Positions 19,446 through 29,000 of a stretch of DNA of 64,000 nucleotides are shown piece by piece. The position numbers were made by a program, and so were the translations under genes. Location: positions 24,223,411 to 24,287,410 of the forward strand of contig NC_067203.1 of assembly GCF_026262505.1 (NCBI RefSeq), written 5' to 3'. The notes under the pieces are model-generated. The model ran no database searches and was not told the DNA's origin. It saw only the letters and a list, made by a program, of their open reading frames with translations. Source of the stretch: Trichomonas vaginalis G3 (Eukaryota; Parabasalia; Trichomonadida; Trichomonadidae). Every line of letters starts with the position of its first letter. The stretch's first letter is position 1.

Positions 19446-20507
19446 ATGATTAAACAACAGCAACCACAACAACTTAAGGCGCAAAACACCCAGGTCCCTC
19501 AGACCATTACATACGCCATATATGCATATAATTCAAAGACGGCAGAACAAACGCAAAGGTTGAAATATGGAGATTTGGAGATAGTATTGAAAAATGACCG
19601 TTTTGAATTCGTTTGCAAAGGTGGTGCAGTGATATCAAATATAAAAGAAATTTTATTTATGAATTCTAAAATTAAAGGTATAACGGATGATATAACATCA
19701 ATTCCACCAGAAGAACAAAGATATTACGCATTAAATGCATTTCCTAAAGTTTTGAAGATTGGAAGATTTAATTTAAATGAGGAATTCATAGAAGGTTTCC
19801 TAAATGACATAATGAAGAAGGTGGATAAGGAATATGTGGATAGTGAATTAAATAAGAAGGCAAATTTGGTTTATGTTGATGAAAAAGATGAAATTAAAGA
19901 AAAGGTTGAATGGTATCATGAATGGACATTTGAGACTTTTAAAGTTAAAGCTGATACAGGATGGGTTTCGGGATGTTTAGACCTTAAAGCAGATAAAACA
20001 TATGTTGATGAAAATTATGCAAAGAAGTCGGAAGTAAATGATGTGATTACAAGCATGAAAAATGAAATACTTCAAACATTATATCCTGTTGGTTCTATTT
20101 ATACATCAATGAACTCAACAAATCCAGAAACAGTTTTAGGTTTTGGTACGTGGAAGCAGATTGTAGATAAATTCTTATACTGTGCTAGATATTCAAAGCA
20201 AACAGGAGGTTCGAAGAAAATTAAAGAAGCAAACCTTCCACCGCACACTCATACAGGAACTACAAACACAACAGGTAATCATTCACATTCAATAACAAAA
20301 AGAGGTTATATAAATCTTGCAGCGGGTTCGGATAGATGGGGAATGAATAGATATGATATCACAACTGACCCAGTAGATTCAAGCACAGGTATTTTCTGTG
20401 GAACCGCGGGTAATCATTCACACACTTTCACAACAAATCCAACAGGCTCGGGTAAAGATTATATGCCACCATTTGTGACTGTATTCGCATGGTACCGCGT
20501 TCAATAA
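19446..20507 (+). CDS. Phage-type fibre / receptor-binding protein
   Basis: 353 residues with an intact frame. The N-terminal part is Gln-rich. Residues about 115-200 carry trimeric-fibre repeats (NKKANLVYVDEK, DLKADKTYVDENYAKKSEV). From about 205 on there is a phage tail-collar-like C-terminal domain with LYPVGSIYTSM, FGTWKQI, LPPHTHTG, GNHSHSI, GNHSHTF and the closing DYMPPFVTVFAWYRV. His-rich HTH/HSH motifs in such domains usually bind metal ions along the fibre axis. A homologous C-terminal domain is found in the second element (55703-57216). It presumably acts in surface attachment. Confidence 0.8.
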   Translation: MIKQQQPQQLKAQNTQVPQTITYAIYAYNSKTAEQTQRLKYGDLEIVLKNDRFEFVCKGGAVISNIKEILFMNSKIKGITDDITSIPPEEQRYYALNAFPKVLKIGRFNLNEEFIEGFLNDIMKKVDKEYVDSELNKKANLVYVDEKDEIKEKVEWYHEWTFETFKVKADTGWVSGCLDLKADKTYVDENYAKKSEVNDVITSMKNEILQTLYPVGSIYTSMNSTNPETVLGFGTWKQIVDKFLYCARYSKQTGGSKKIKEANLPPHTHTGTTNTTGNHSHSITKRGYINLAAGSDRWGMNRYDITTDPVDSSTGIFCGTAGNHSHTFTTNPTGSGKDYMPPFVTVFAWYRVQ

Positions 20508-20731
20508 ACACACTTGAGCCTACTTTGCAGGCTTACCGAATGAACTAAATATATTTTATGTCTGTAATTAATTAGGTAATGAAGTAATGGATGAACTGCA
20601 GAAATAAATGTTTACGTTAATGTTTACGTTAATGTTTTTAGGTTATTCAATAATTAATTATTTTTGAAGAACTGAAGGTGTCACTATGTCACCATGTGTC
20701 ACTCGGTTAATTAACTTCTCTGAAAAAGTGA

Positions 20732-20762
20732 GACAACATGACATTTTGACAACAACACAGGA
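20732..20762 (+). repeat. 31-base inverted repeat flanking the KilA-N cassette region, left
   Basis: Thirty-one bases beginning GACAACATGACATTTTGACA. Their exact reverse complement is at 23834-23864. The pair encloses the KilA-N genes and the palindromic repeats, so the 3.1-kb block may have moved or inverted as a unit. Confidence 0.85.
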
Positions 20763-20772
20763 AATAAATGTT

Positions 20773-20840
20773 TAGGGTAGATGGTTAGATCTAACCTCAT
20801 TTCTAACCTCATTTCTACCCTCATGAATTTTCATGAATTT
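20773..20840 (+). repeat. Palindromic cassette repeat, copy 1
   Basis: TTTAGGGTAGAT, then the perfect palindrome GGTTAGATCTAACC, then two 12-base units CTCATTTCTAAC and CTCATTTCTACC, then CATGAATTTTCATGAATTT. Outer GGGTAGA and TCTACCC can pair around the inner palindrome. Same orientation as copy 2, opposite to copies 3 and 4. Confidence 0.85.
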
Positions 20841-20868
20841 TATATATTAATGTTTTCGTTAAGCCACT

Positions 20869-21180
20869 TTGTGCCGTCAGTCAGTCAGTTTAGGAAAGAC
20901 TTTAGAAAGTTGTTGGAAAATAAGTCCTGGGAAGAGTATTATAAGGCATTTTGTGAAGAATATAGCAACCGCCGGAATTCAGACGGTTGTTTTTTATACA
21001 AAATTCATGCAGGAAATTCTTGAGTTTTGGTTGAAAGAATACGGTCGAGCCACTTTTGGCTCCACCTCAAAACAAGCATTTTATGAGCTTACTAAGGGCG
21101 TTATAAATGAATTCAAAGGTATTTACATACATCCTGACCTCGTTCATTTTGTTGCTGAATTCAGCAAAAATAATGTTTAG
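20869..21180 (+). pseudogene. KilA-N-type gene remnant
   Basis: A coding-like stretch whose later part reads ELTKGVINEFKGIYIHPDLV and ends FVAEFSKNNV. It resembles the second half of KilA-N DNA-binding domains (the G-x-Y-x-H-P-x-L signature). It lies between copies 1 and 2 of the palindromic repeat, and its end runs into copy 2. It looks broken or truncated. Confidence 0.45.
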
Positions 21181-21247
21181 GGTAGATGGTTAGATCTAAC
21201 CTCATTTCTACCCTCATTTCTACCCTCATGAATTTTCATGAATTTCC
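21171..21247 (+). repeat. Palindromic cassette repeat, copy 2
   Basis: AATGTTTAGGGTAGAT, the palindrome GGTTAGATCTAACC, two CTCATTTCTACC units, then CATGAATTTTCATGAATTT. The first bases coincide with the end of the preceding coding stretch. Confidence 0.85.
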
Positions 21248-21305
21248 TTAAGACAGAAGAAATAAAGTTAGTTTTATTTTTATTTTTTTATTTTGTATAA
21301 AAGAT

Positions 21306-22271
21306 ATGATTTCAACAATCGGCACAACAACAATTCAAGCCACGAACGGTGGGACTCTGTCCACAACTACGGCACCAAATTCATTAATCATGAATCCTAC
21401 GTCAATGTTGGTAGAGATGAAAAACTTCATTCCTTCTTCATATACTTTTGAAACAGAAATACAAAGAATAAAGCAAGAACTTTTAACAAGTAATTTAGAC
21501 TGTAGTGCGAAAGATGAAACAAATGGAGAGGAGCTATATGAAATGCAAGATATCATAGACCATTTGCCTAAATTACCGGAAGTTCAGCAACAAAAACTAA
21601 CTATTCCTGAATTCGATGAAATTGAAGTTAAAGTTACTGATTCAGTAGAAATAAAGAAGTTCATACGTAAAGTAAATTATGAATTCCTTGGTTTTCATTG
21701 CAACCATAAAGTTATGAACAAAGATTGCGACATGGTTTATAAAAACATTTCTGACATATATAAATCTGAGGAGTTTAAGACTTACGATAACTTTGTTTCA
21801 TTAGTTGCTGAATGTGTATGGCAGATAAGAGATAAAGACAGAAGAGGCAAAGTATGGAACGAACAGATAAAACCAACTGCTTCAGATTTAAAGAAAGCCA
21901 TTGATGCTTTAGTTATTTTAGCTGGTAATGTTTCAATGTATAACGCAAAAATGAATCCGCAATGTTCAAAATGTAAAGCAGCAATGAGGAAATATAACTA
22001 CTCCGTCAAAGAGATAGAACGTATGAGAAACGATTACGCAGACTTAAAGAAAGAAGCAGAAAAGCCAGCAGAAGATAAAATAGACATGTTGACATTTCTT
22101 AATAAAAACTATCCCACAGCTGATGATTTCCTTTTATCTGATGTCAAGAAGAAGTATAAAGAAACTTTCGGCATTGTTAAAATTTTTGATATATTAACTG
22201 AAGAAATAGAAGCTACAAAAATATTTAAAATTTCACGAATTCATAACGTATATCACGTTAAACGTTTGTAA
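21306..22271 (+). CDS. Polinton protein of unknown function with Cys pair and winged-helix-like tail
   Basis: 321 residues. The Thr-rich start (TIGTTTIQATNGGTL) is followed by an acidic linker and a helical middle with a CSKCKAAMRKYNYSV element that may be half a zinc site. The C-terminal 60 residues (LNKNYPTADDFLLSDVKKKY to YHVKRL) have a winged-helix-like pattern. It is flanked by cassette repeat copies 2 and 3 and is co-oriented with the KilA-N genes. A regulatory DNA-binding role is inferred. Confidence 0.6.
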   Translation: MISTIGTTTIQATNGGTLSTTTAPNSLIMNPTSMLVEMKNFIPSSYTFETEIQRIKQELLTSNLDCSAKDETNGEELYEMQDIIDHLPKLPEVQQQKLTIPEFDEIEVKVTDSVEIKKFIRKVNYEFLGFHCNHKVMNKDCDMVYKNISDIYKSEEFKTYDNFVSLVAECVWQIRDKDRRGKVWNEQIKPTASDLKKAIDALVILAGNVSMYNAKMNPQCSKCKAAMRKYNYSVKEIERMRNDYADLKKEAEKPAEDKIDMLTFLNKNYPTADDFLLSDVKKKYKETFGIVKIFDILTEEIEATKIFKISRIHNVYHVKRL

Positions 22272-22275
22272 ATCT

Positions 22276-22340
22276 TGAGGGTAGAAATGAGGTTAGAAAT
22301 GAGGTTAGATCTAACCATCTACCCTAAACATTATTTTTGT
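22276..22340 (-). repeat. Palindromic cassette repeat, copy 3
   Basis: Inverted relative to copies 1 and 2. Read on the minus strand: CAAAAATAATGTTTAGGG, TAGAT, GGTTAGATCTAACC, then two CTCATTTCTAAC/ACC units. It starts five bases after the stop codon of the 21306 gene. Confidence 0.85.
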
Positions 22341-22437
22341 CTGAAAAATGACCAAATTTCATGAATTTCATTAGTTAGAAAAATAACGCTAATTTTATTT
22401 TCTAAGAAAAATTTTTATCTTGTATGTAAGAACAGTA

Positions 22438-23049
22438 ATGTCAAACATTGAGTTTGAAACAGTTAGAAAGATTGACAATGACACCAAAGTGGTTAGAATA
22501 GGTGATTTAAACGTAAGATACTCAAAGAAATACAACAAATATTCTTTGTCAGACATTATAACACCATCTGGAAAGAAAACAAAGGACTGGGTTAGAATTG
22601 CTTCTACTCAGAAAATTTTGACAAGAAATCCTGAGCTTATGATATCAGTAGCATTTCATGGAACAAGAGCATATCTAATTGACAAAAGTCTTATACCAAT
22701 AGTTTTGTTATGGTTAGACCCAGTTGTTGGATATAACTTCATAACATATGGTTCATTCGACTCAGAACGTTGCAGTGAAGGCTTACTTTATATCGTTCAG
22801 AAACCGAAGGACTTCAATACAAAGAGATATAAGATAGGAAGAACATATAATATAACTCAAAGATATGACAGTACAGTCAATAGAGTCAAGGTTGTGTTCG
22901 TTAATGATATGAGAGCTGCAGAAACAGAACTGCTTGAAGTTTTTGAGAAAAGGTATGGTGCTCCCATGAAAGGTAAAGAAACGTTTGAAGTAGATGAGAT
23001 AGATAAAGCTATAAAATTATTTGACGAAGTTGCTGAAAAATACATGTAA
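22438..23049 (+). CDS. KilA-N plus GIY-YIG-like (T5orf172/MUG113-type) protein
   Basis: 203 residues from the ATG at 22438. Residues about 20-100 are a KilA-N DNA-binding domain (WVRIASTQKIL, AYLIDKSLIPIVLLWLDP). Residues about 114-195 are a GIY-YIG-superfamily domain: GLLYIVQKPKD, YKIGRTYNITQRYDS, a central strand VKVVFVNDMRAAETELLEVF and KGKETFEVDEIDKAI. The same two-domain layout is known in large DNA viruses and phages, where it is linked to gene regulation or nuclease activity. The leader TTTTATCTTGTATG-AGAACAGTAATG is nearly repeated before the next gene. Confidence 0.8.
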   Translation: MSNIEFETVRKIDNDTKVVRIGDLNVRYSKKYNKYSLSDIITPSGKKTKDWVRIASTQKILTRNPELMISVAFHGTRAYLIDKSLIPIVLLWLDPVVGYNFITYGSFDSERCSEGLLYIVQKPKDFNTKRYKIGRTYNITQRYDSTVNRVKVVFVNDMRAAETELLEVFEKRYGAPMKGKETFEVDEIDKAIKLFDEVAEKYM

Positions 23050-23143
23050 AGCGTTTATTTTTGGTCTTTTGTGAAAGTCAGAAAATAACGCTAATTTTTT
23101 TTTCTAAGAAAAATTTTTATTTATTTTGTATGAAATGACAGTA

Positions 23144-23494
23144 ATGTCAACAACAGAGAACACAACAACTGCTATCGTTCATGAAGCCATAAATGAAGAA
23201 TACGAATACATACAATATAACAAACAACTTCGCCTCATTCGTTCGGTCAAAGATGAGATGTACCAAATGCAAAGTATAATGAATGCTCTTCGTTCTACAA
23301 AGCAAGCATATCATTGGTTTGAAAACCAACAGACAAAAGAACTTTTAGAAGAATTTCCTCATATGATTGCTTCCCTCGGAAAACCGAGAGAAGAGATTCC
23401 GTACGAAAATCGCAAGAGGGTAGAAATGAGGTTAGATCTAACCATCTACCCTAAACATTATTTTTGGGTCATTTACGTTCATTACGATGACTGA
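23144..23494 (+). CDS. Partial KilA-N-type protein joined to cassette repeat
   Basis: A frame of about 116 residues. It starts MSTTENTTTAIVHEAINEEY, continues with a helical segment and then AYHWFENQQTKELLEEF, which resembles the W-(L/F)-x-N-x-x-T-x-E-L signature of KilA-N domains. The last part of the frame runs through palindromic repeat copy 4. The upstream leader closely resembles that of the 22438 gene, which suggests a local gene duplication. It is shorter than a full KilA-N protein. Confidence 0.5.
   Translation: MSTTENTTTAIVHEAINEEYEYIQYNKQLRLIRSVKDEMYQMQSIMNALRSTKQAYHWFENQQTKELLEEFPHMIASLGKPREEIPYENRKRVEMRLDLTIYPKHYFWVIYVHYDD
23416..23466 (-). repeat. Palindromic cassette repeat, copy 4
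   Basis: The same orientation as copy 3 and a shorter version with one CTCATTTCTACC unit next to GGTTAGATCTAACC. It lies inside the end of the partial KilA-N frame. Confidence 0.85.
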
Positions 23495-23804
23495 AGCCAA
23501 ACAAGATTTAATCGAGTTATCAACAAATCCTTTAGATGTATGGATAAATACACATTATGATGAATTGTGTGCAGGTATGACATGTAAAAATGCTCTATTC
23601 TGCAAACCATCAGACATGAAAGACAAGAATTTCCAAATGAGCATTAAAGATAAATGTGATAAGAAACAGAGAAGAATAAATGGTAAACAAACATGGTGTT
23701 ATGTTTTGAAAGAAGAAATGAAAGGATTATATAAACAGGTTGAACCAAACGATAATGAGGATTCATTTACTGACGATGAAATACCTGTAAATGATGCTTT
23801 ATAA
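23487..23804 (+). CDS. Polinton hypothetical protein, Cys- and Lys-rich
   Basis: 105 residues. LSTNPLDVWINTHYDELCAG is followed by CKNALFCKPSDMKDKNFQ, a basic KKQRRINGKQTWCYVLKEEM block and an acidic tail. The central block looks like a small winged-helix or zinc-linked fold seen at the ends of viral replication proteins, but I cannot name the family. It overlaps the end of the preceding frame by eight bases. Confidence 0.5.
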   Translation: MTEAKQDLIELSTNPLDVWINTHYDELCAGMTCKNALFCKPSDMKDKNFQMSIKDKCDKKQRRINGKQTWCYVLKEEMKGLYKQVEPNDNEDSFTDDEIPVNDAL

Positions 23805-23833
23805 AGTATGATTGGAATTCATTTTTGCATTAA

Positions 23834-23864
23834 TCCTGTGTTGTTGTCAAAATGTCATGTTGTC
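23834..23864 (-). repeat. 31-base inverted repeat flanking the KilA-N cassette region, right
   Basis: Exact reverse complement of 20732-20762, read directly from both places. It closes the 3.1-kb cassette region. Confidence 0.85.
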
Positions 23865-23908
23865 ACAAACTTTAGAACGGCATAATTTAAAATTTTATTT
23901 TTATATAA

Positions 23909-24073
23909 ATGGATACCCCACAAGCTCAAAATTTACCACGAATCATAACAAGGGAGGAAACGATAAAAATGATGCGAGAACTTGCTAAAAATAACAAACC
24001 ACTAAAACTGAGAAAATGTGGTTATGCAGTAATGATGGAAAGAGAGACGTTGTCGAAGAGGAATAAAAATTAA
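23909..24073 (+). CDS. Small basic Polinton protein
   Basis: 54 residues, starting MDTPQAQNLPRIITREETIK and ending with a basic cluster (METLSKR-type). The start codon sits in the strong element context TTTTTATATAAATG. The stop overlaps the stop of the opposing gene by four bases. There are no motifs; the size and charge resemble small core or regulatory proteins. Confidence 0.5.
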   Translation: MDTPQAQNLPRIITREETIKMMRELAKNNKPLKLRKCGYAVMMERETLSKRNKN

Positions 24074-24291
24074 ATTTGGATTGAGTTTAAAAATTCATCT
24101 TTATTAAATTCATCTCTTCCAATCAATTTATTTATTCTATTAAATTCTTTTATTTTTGCTTCACTCAGTTTAAGGATTGAACGGTAAGTTTCTAATTTTT
24201 CAATTATTTCCTTCTTCTCTTTATCGTTTTCAATTACTTTAGTTTTATGGGCATCAACCCCACCGCATTGCGCTTCTTTTTGTAATAGCAT
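24070..24291 (-). CDS. Small helical Polinton protein
   Basis: 73 residues, charged and probably helical (KEKKEIIEKLETYRSILKLS). The N-terminal part is Gln/Gly/Cys-containing (MLLQKEAQCGGVDAHKTKV). No known motif. It is on the same strand as the integrase and polymerase genes. Confidence 0.45.
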   Translation of the reverse strand: MLLQKEAQCGGVDAHKTKVIENDKEKKEIIEKLETYRSILKLSEAKIKEFNRINKLIGRDEFNKDEFLNSIQI

Positions 24292-24395
24292 ATTTTTGAT
24301 TTAATTCTGTTTAGTTTCTTTTTATATTCATGTCTGGACTCTTGACTGCTTGTTGTCACTCATTTCTTACGAAATAAAAAAATTAAATATTATTT

Positions 24396-25384
24396 AAATA
24401 TAATGGAGTAATAAAATAAATCGGAATTTCTATTAATTTATTGTCAACTTCAACTAATGCATTGCCGTTAATATATCTAACAAATTCAGCTATTGTGTCA
24501 AATCTTCGTCTTCTTTTTGTCATTGATTTATCAGTTTTTCCATAATCGAGATGAATCAAAACTTTATCCCTTGTTTAAAATTCATGAGCCCCGAATTAAT
24601 TTGTTCACGTTTAACATCATTTAACCTTTCCATTTGCTTTCTAATATATTCCCATTCTTTTGAAATATCATTTTTCATTTCCACTGGTTTCATGTTTATA
24701 GTTCTATGCCATGTATTATTGTAATAATATACTAACTGTTGTATGATGGAGTCATGATTTCCATCCCAGTATATCTGACCGTTAACCCCTAACGCATCTC
24801 TAAGAGTTCTCATTACCGCATCAACTATTTTATTATGAAACGTATATGGAAGGATGAAAAGAAAAAATTAATTTGTGGGAAATAATGATCATAGTTGCCT
24901 GAAATCCTTTATCACCATCACCCCTTATATTATCTACTCTTTCATGATCTAGTAAGTATTGTATAGCTCTTCTTGTTTCCTGTTCTGTTTTCCCTTTCAC
25001 CGGAATGCAATATAAATATCTAGTGTTAATGTTAATGGCAAATAAATAAGTAACGTTTCCTTTTGAATATTCCAGATGATCGATTTCGTATGAATATGGA
25101 TATGGTGCAAATGAAGGGCGACTAAATTTTTCCTTTAACGGTTGAATTTTTGGGTCAGTTGGTTTATTTAATATCTTGAAACCCTTTTTAAAATCTTTTT
25201 GCTTCTTTAATGTTTGAAATGGATATAATAAAGTGAATGATGAAGGATTAACTGAAGGAGGAGGCGGTACTGTCGTTGGAGGTTTTGGTGTTGCAAGTGG
25301 TTTAATTTTATCTGCTTTGATTTTGGATGATGAAGTTTTGGAATTCATTCCTTCCTTCATTAATTCTGGATGTATTCTATTCAT
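24396..25384 (-). pseudogene. Polinton integrase (retroviral-type), broken
   Basis: The coding region of the rve-family integrase that would catalyse insertion of the element. A basic Pro-rich N-terminal part (KIKPLATPKPPTTVPPPPSV) leads into the core: YEIDHLEYSKGNVTYLFAIN holds the first catalytic Asp, NIRGDGDKGF the second, and YYYNNTWHRTINMKPVEMKN is the family's region after the third acidic residue. A C-terminal basic/chromodomain-like part follows (RRRRFDTIAEFVRYI). It looks broken, with a few breaks. Confidence 0.75.
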
Positions 25385-25441
25385 TTGTTTTAAATATGCT
25401 GTATATAAAGGTTTGATATACTTTCCCGCTTCGAGTTTATG

Positions 25442-25921
25442 TTAAAGGATGAATTCCAAAAGTTGATCTTCATTTAAAAGTCGGGCTGAATATGGTTTAA
25501 CTAATGAATCATAAATTAAAGCTTGTGCATCATTTATGGTCTGAAGGACCTGGGTGTTTTGTGCCTTTTGTTTTTGTTCCTTTGGCTTTGGTTTTTGTGG
25601 CTCAGGATTATATAAATTATATAATCCATCAATATCTTCTTCTGTTAATACTTTATTTTTGAAATCTTTCAATTGTTTAAGTTGTGATTTAGTTTTTCCC
25701 TTTGTATATTCATTATTTTTAATTTTGTCTTTAATTTCAGAAATTATTTTATTATGATATTTCAAAATTTCATTTTTATAATATGGATAATAATATTCCA
25801 TATCATCACCCGTTATATTTTTATCATGTTTTTGGAGATATGATTTTAAATCGTAATAACTAAGAAAATTTTGATTAAATACTAAATCATCAATTAAAAT
25901 TTTTAAATCTACGCTATTCAT
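25442..25921 (-). CDS. Polinton protein upstream of the integrase, unknown function
   Basis: 159 residues. A helical N-terminal half (VDLKILIDDLVFNQNFLSYY, then Lys-rich helices) is followed by a Pro/Lys/Gln-rich linker. Within the linker a GC-richer segment encoding QKAQNTQVLQTI is nearly shared at DNA level with the fibre gene (19479-19507). It starts in the TATAAATG context. It may act with, or belong with, the integrase just downstream, since such basic linkers occur in integrase N-terminal parts. That is not provable here. Confidence 0.5.
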   Translation of the reverse strand: MNSVDLKILIDDLVFNQNFLSYYDLKSYLQKHDKNITGDDMEYYYPYYKNEILKYHNKIISEIKDKIKNNEYTKGKTKSQLKQLKDFKNKVLTEEDIDGLYNLYNPEPQKPKPKEQKQKAQNTQVLQTINDAQALIYDSLVKPYSARLLNEDQLLEFIL

Positions 25922-26047
25922 TTATATAAAAATAAAATAAGTGTTTTAAGGGTGCCCACCTCTTTGAATCATAGTATCAAAACCATCATTAACGGTTCCT
26001 TTTGTCTCTTCTGTGGCATTTCATTAAAAATAAAATTTTAAATTGTA

Positions 26048-29000
26048 TTAAATAAATGGCATACAACATCCATTTTCACAACATACAGCCTTAGTGTGTG
26101 CTCCTGTTAATGCAGTCTTACCGATTGTTAAGCGAGTCATTGACCCATTTTTAAGTTGTAAATTAATATTCTGACCATCAAATATCAATTTATCATTTAT
26201 TATATCCAAATATTTTTTAGGTGTTAATTGCTTATTTTGTCGTAAACTAACACCTTTCATTTTTTGTGCAATCTTTTTAAAATCACCCCCATCAATTGAA
26301 CCGTTGAATGATGTATAACACTTAGGACATAAAGCAACCATGTTATCACCTTGTTTCTCAATTGCTAAACCCAATAATTTTTCTCATGTGCTTTTTCTTC
26401 AGCTTTATTCTTTAATTTAGGTTTAAATTTCTCATCAAAACAGAAGAAATCAAATGGTGCGAATTTGAAAATGTTTTTATCATAAAATTGTTTATCGGTA
26501 ACAATTGCTTGAAATGCTTGAGTGTTAGGAAGACTTGGATCGCCAGCGATTGCCCAATAAGATGAATCAGTATCACCTTCAATGAAATGAAACCGATTAA
26601 CATCCATGCATTTATACATAAAATCATAAATGAAAACCAAATACTAGTATTTAGCATTATCTAAAGTGAAGAATGCCTCTTGTAACATGTATCACATCTA
26701 TAAAATCTATCTTTGAGCATCACTTGATATGTATCTTCACCTATTTCTCTTATGTTTTTAAACTTATTTGACATACATGCAACGCGTGCCTTCTGTGCAT
26801 TCATTATTTTAGTCTTTGCGTAATTTTGTGTATTCATTGCATCGTAACCATATGATCCATTAAGTGAAATTTTGCAAAATAAACTTTTTCCTTTATTTCC
26901 TTCTAATTCAGCCTTTTGTCTTTCGTTCATAAATTTGTTCGCAAATTCATTAAAACAAGTGTTTTTCGTAAATGTTAAAATTGATTGAATATCATCGATG
27001 ATAAAATTAAAACCTGTCGATTAGATACCATAGATAATAAGAAGAAAATGGTTGATATTGGTTGTGTGTTGATGCTAATTGAGTTAATTTCCTCTGTTTC
27101 TGGTCAACTGGTAGATTGTTTGATTTCATGTAATTATACATAAAACTGCCAATTGTTTTTTCATCTGTGATAATATCTAAGTTTCTTATTATCGGTAAAA
27201 AGTTTATGTAATCATTAATGTATTTTTCATCAATGTGACCCTTTACTTCAGCCACGAATAAAGTATTTTCTTCTTAATTATTCCCAGTGCTTTTGCTTTC
27301 TTTGTTGCTGTATCACAAATGATAACACCATTCAATCTTCCCGGCATATACATTTTATGGTCAGTATATTGAATGAAATCATGAGGATTAGATGAAAATG
27401 ATGAAGGATATAATGAATTAAAATCAACACCAACGAAATGAGTCATGATGTTGGTGGTGTCCTCATTTGATACAGTTTTAGTTTCTGGACTATATGAAAG
27501 TTTATTAATGTGCGTGATTCCTTTAAGATTAACACGATGTTGAACATTTGATAGACCACCAGTAATTCCATTACGGAGAATGTGATAAGCTTCAACTGAA
27601 TCTAAAGTCATTGGTAAATTATTTTTTAATGCGTAATTTCTTAAATTGATTCTTAAACGTTGAACATCTTCATCTTTATTTGATTTCACGACATTGCAAT
27701 AACAACACATTAACTGACAATTTTCTTTAGTATGTGGTTTTCATTATCGATTCTATCTAATGTTGGTTTATTTGCATATGTAAACGCTTTACCACACATT
27801 TTGCATTTAGATGAAAGGATTAAATCGTGATAGTATTGAAAATCATCCATTGAAACATTATTTTTAGTATCCCTTTCTGCTTTTTCATCTTGTTCTTATA
27901 TGATTCAATTTTATATTTCCAATACTTTTTCGTTAATTCAAAACTTGATTCTATCTCTTCCTCAGGATATTTTTCATTAGGATTAAAGTCTTTATATGCT
28001 AAAGCGTAACGAATCATTGAAGCATTCGATGATAAAGAAAGATTATGAAGCATGTCAATTTTATAAACAAATGTTTCTTCAATAATTTTATCAATTGGGT
28101 CAATCATAATTTCAACATCTTTATTGCAATAATGAATAAAATATTCTAATCTATTCTTAAAGTTTTTAGCATCATTGAGATATATTTGATAATCACTATC
28201 TGATATAGTTTCTTGAGTTAATGCTGAATAAAATGAATCTTGAGTGAATGGTTCCACTTTATATAATTCTTCTTCGTAATTTTCCCATGTGATGAATTGA
28301 TAAGGGAAAAAGAATTTAACACGTGATTTATTGTTTCCGAAATCTTGAGTGAATTGGTCTAATGTCCCACCCGCTATATAATTTCTGATGTCAATAAATC
28401 TCAATTCATATGGAACGTTTGTTTTCTTTACAATGATTTGCTTAAATTGAGAAGAAGAACCCAGCATTGATTTTATTTTCCATTTTGCAGTATTTAAATC
28501 ACGAAGAATTAAATTTAAATCAAACTTTCCCGAATTAAAACCTATGATATTCACTTTATTGAATTCCTCATCTAGAAGTTCTTTAAATGCTTCCTTCTGT
28601 TTTTCATTTAATGTATGGGACAAAGTCCCCGCCGTTTGGTCCGTTTGCGACTTCAATAATTCTTCATATTGTTCAATATTTGATTTAGCAACTAATGAAC
28701 AGGTTGAAAATAAAAACTCAATCCAATCAGAAATAAAAGAATCACTCGAAGTTAAGCAAAAATTCCTCGTATATGTTTTATCATTTAATTTAACCGTTGA
28801 TGATACCATGAATGGTTTTAAGTAAGCGTTCAAAGTTGCACACTCAGAAAGTTGTAATTCTTCTTTAGTCTCTAATGTTTCGAAGTCAAAAGTAATATAA
28901 TATCTTGTCGGTTGATAATATTCCTGCAAATTGTGTGCTAATAACCACTGATATATCTTCTGTTTCGTAATATGTGGTGCATATGGTTGCTGGGTCTTTT

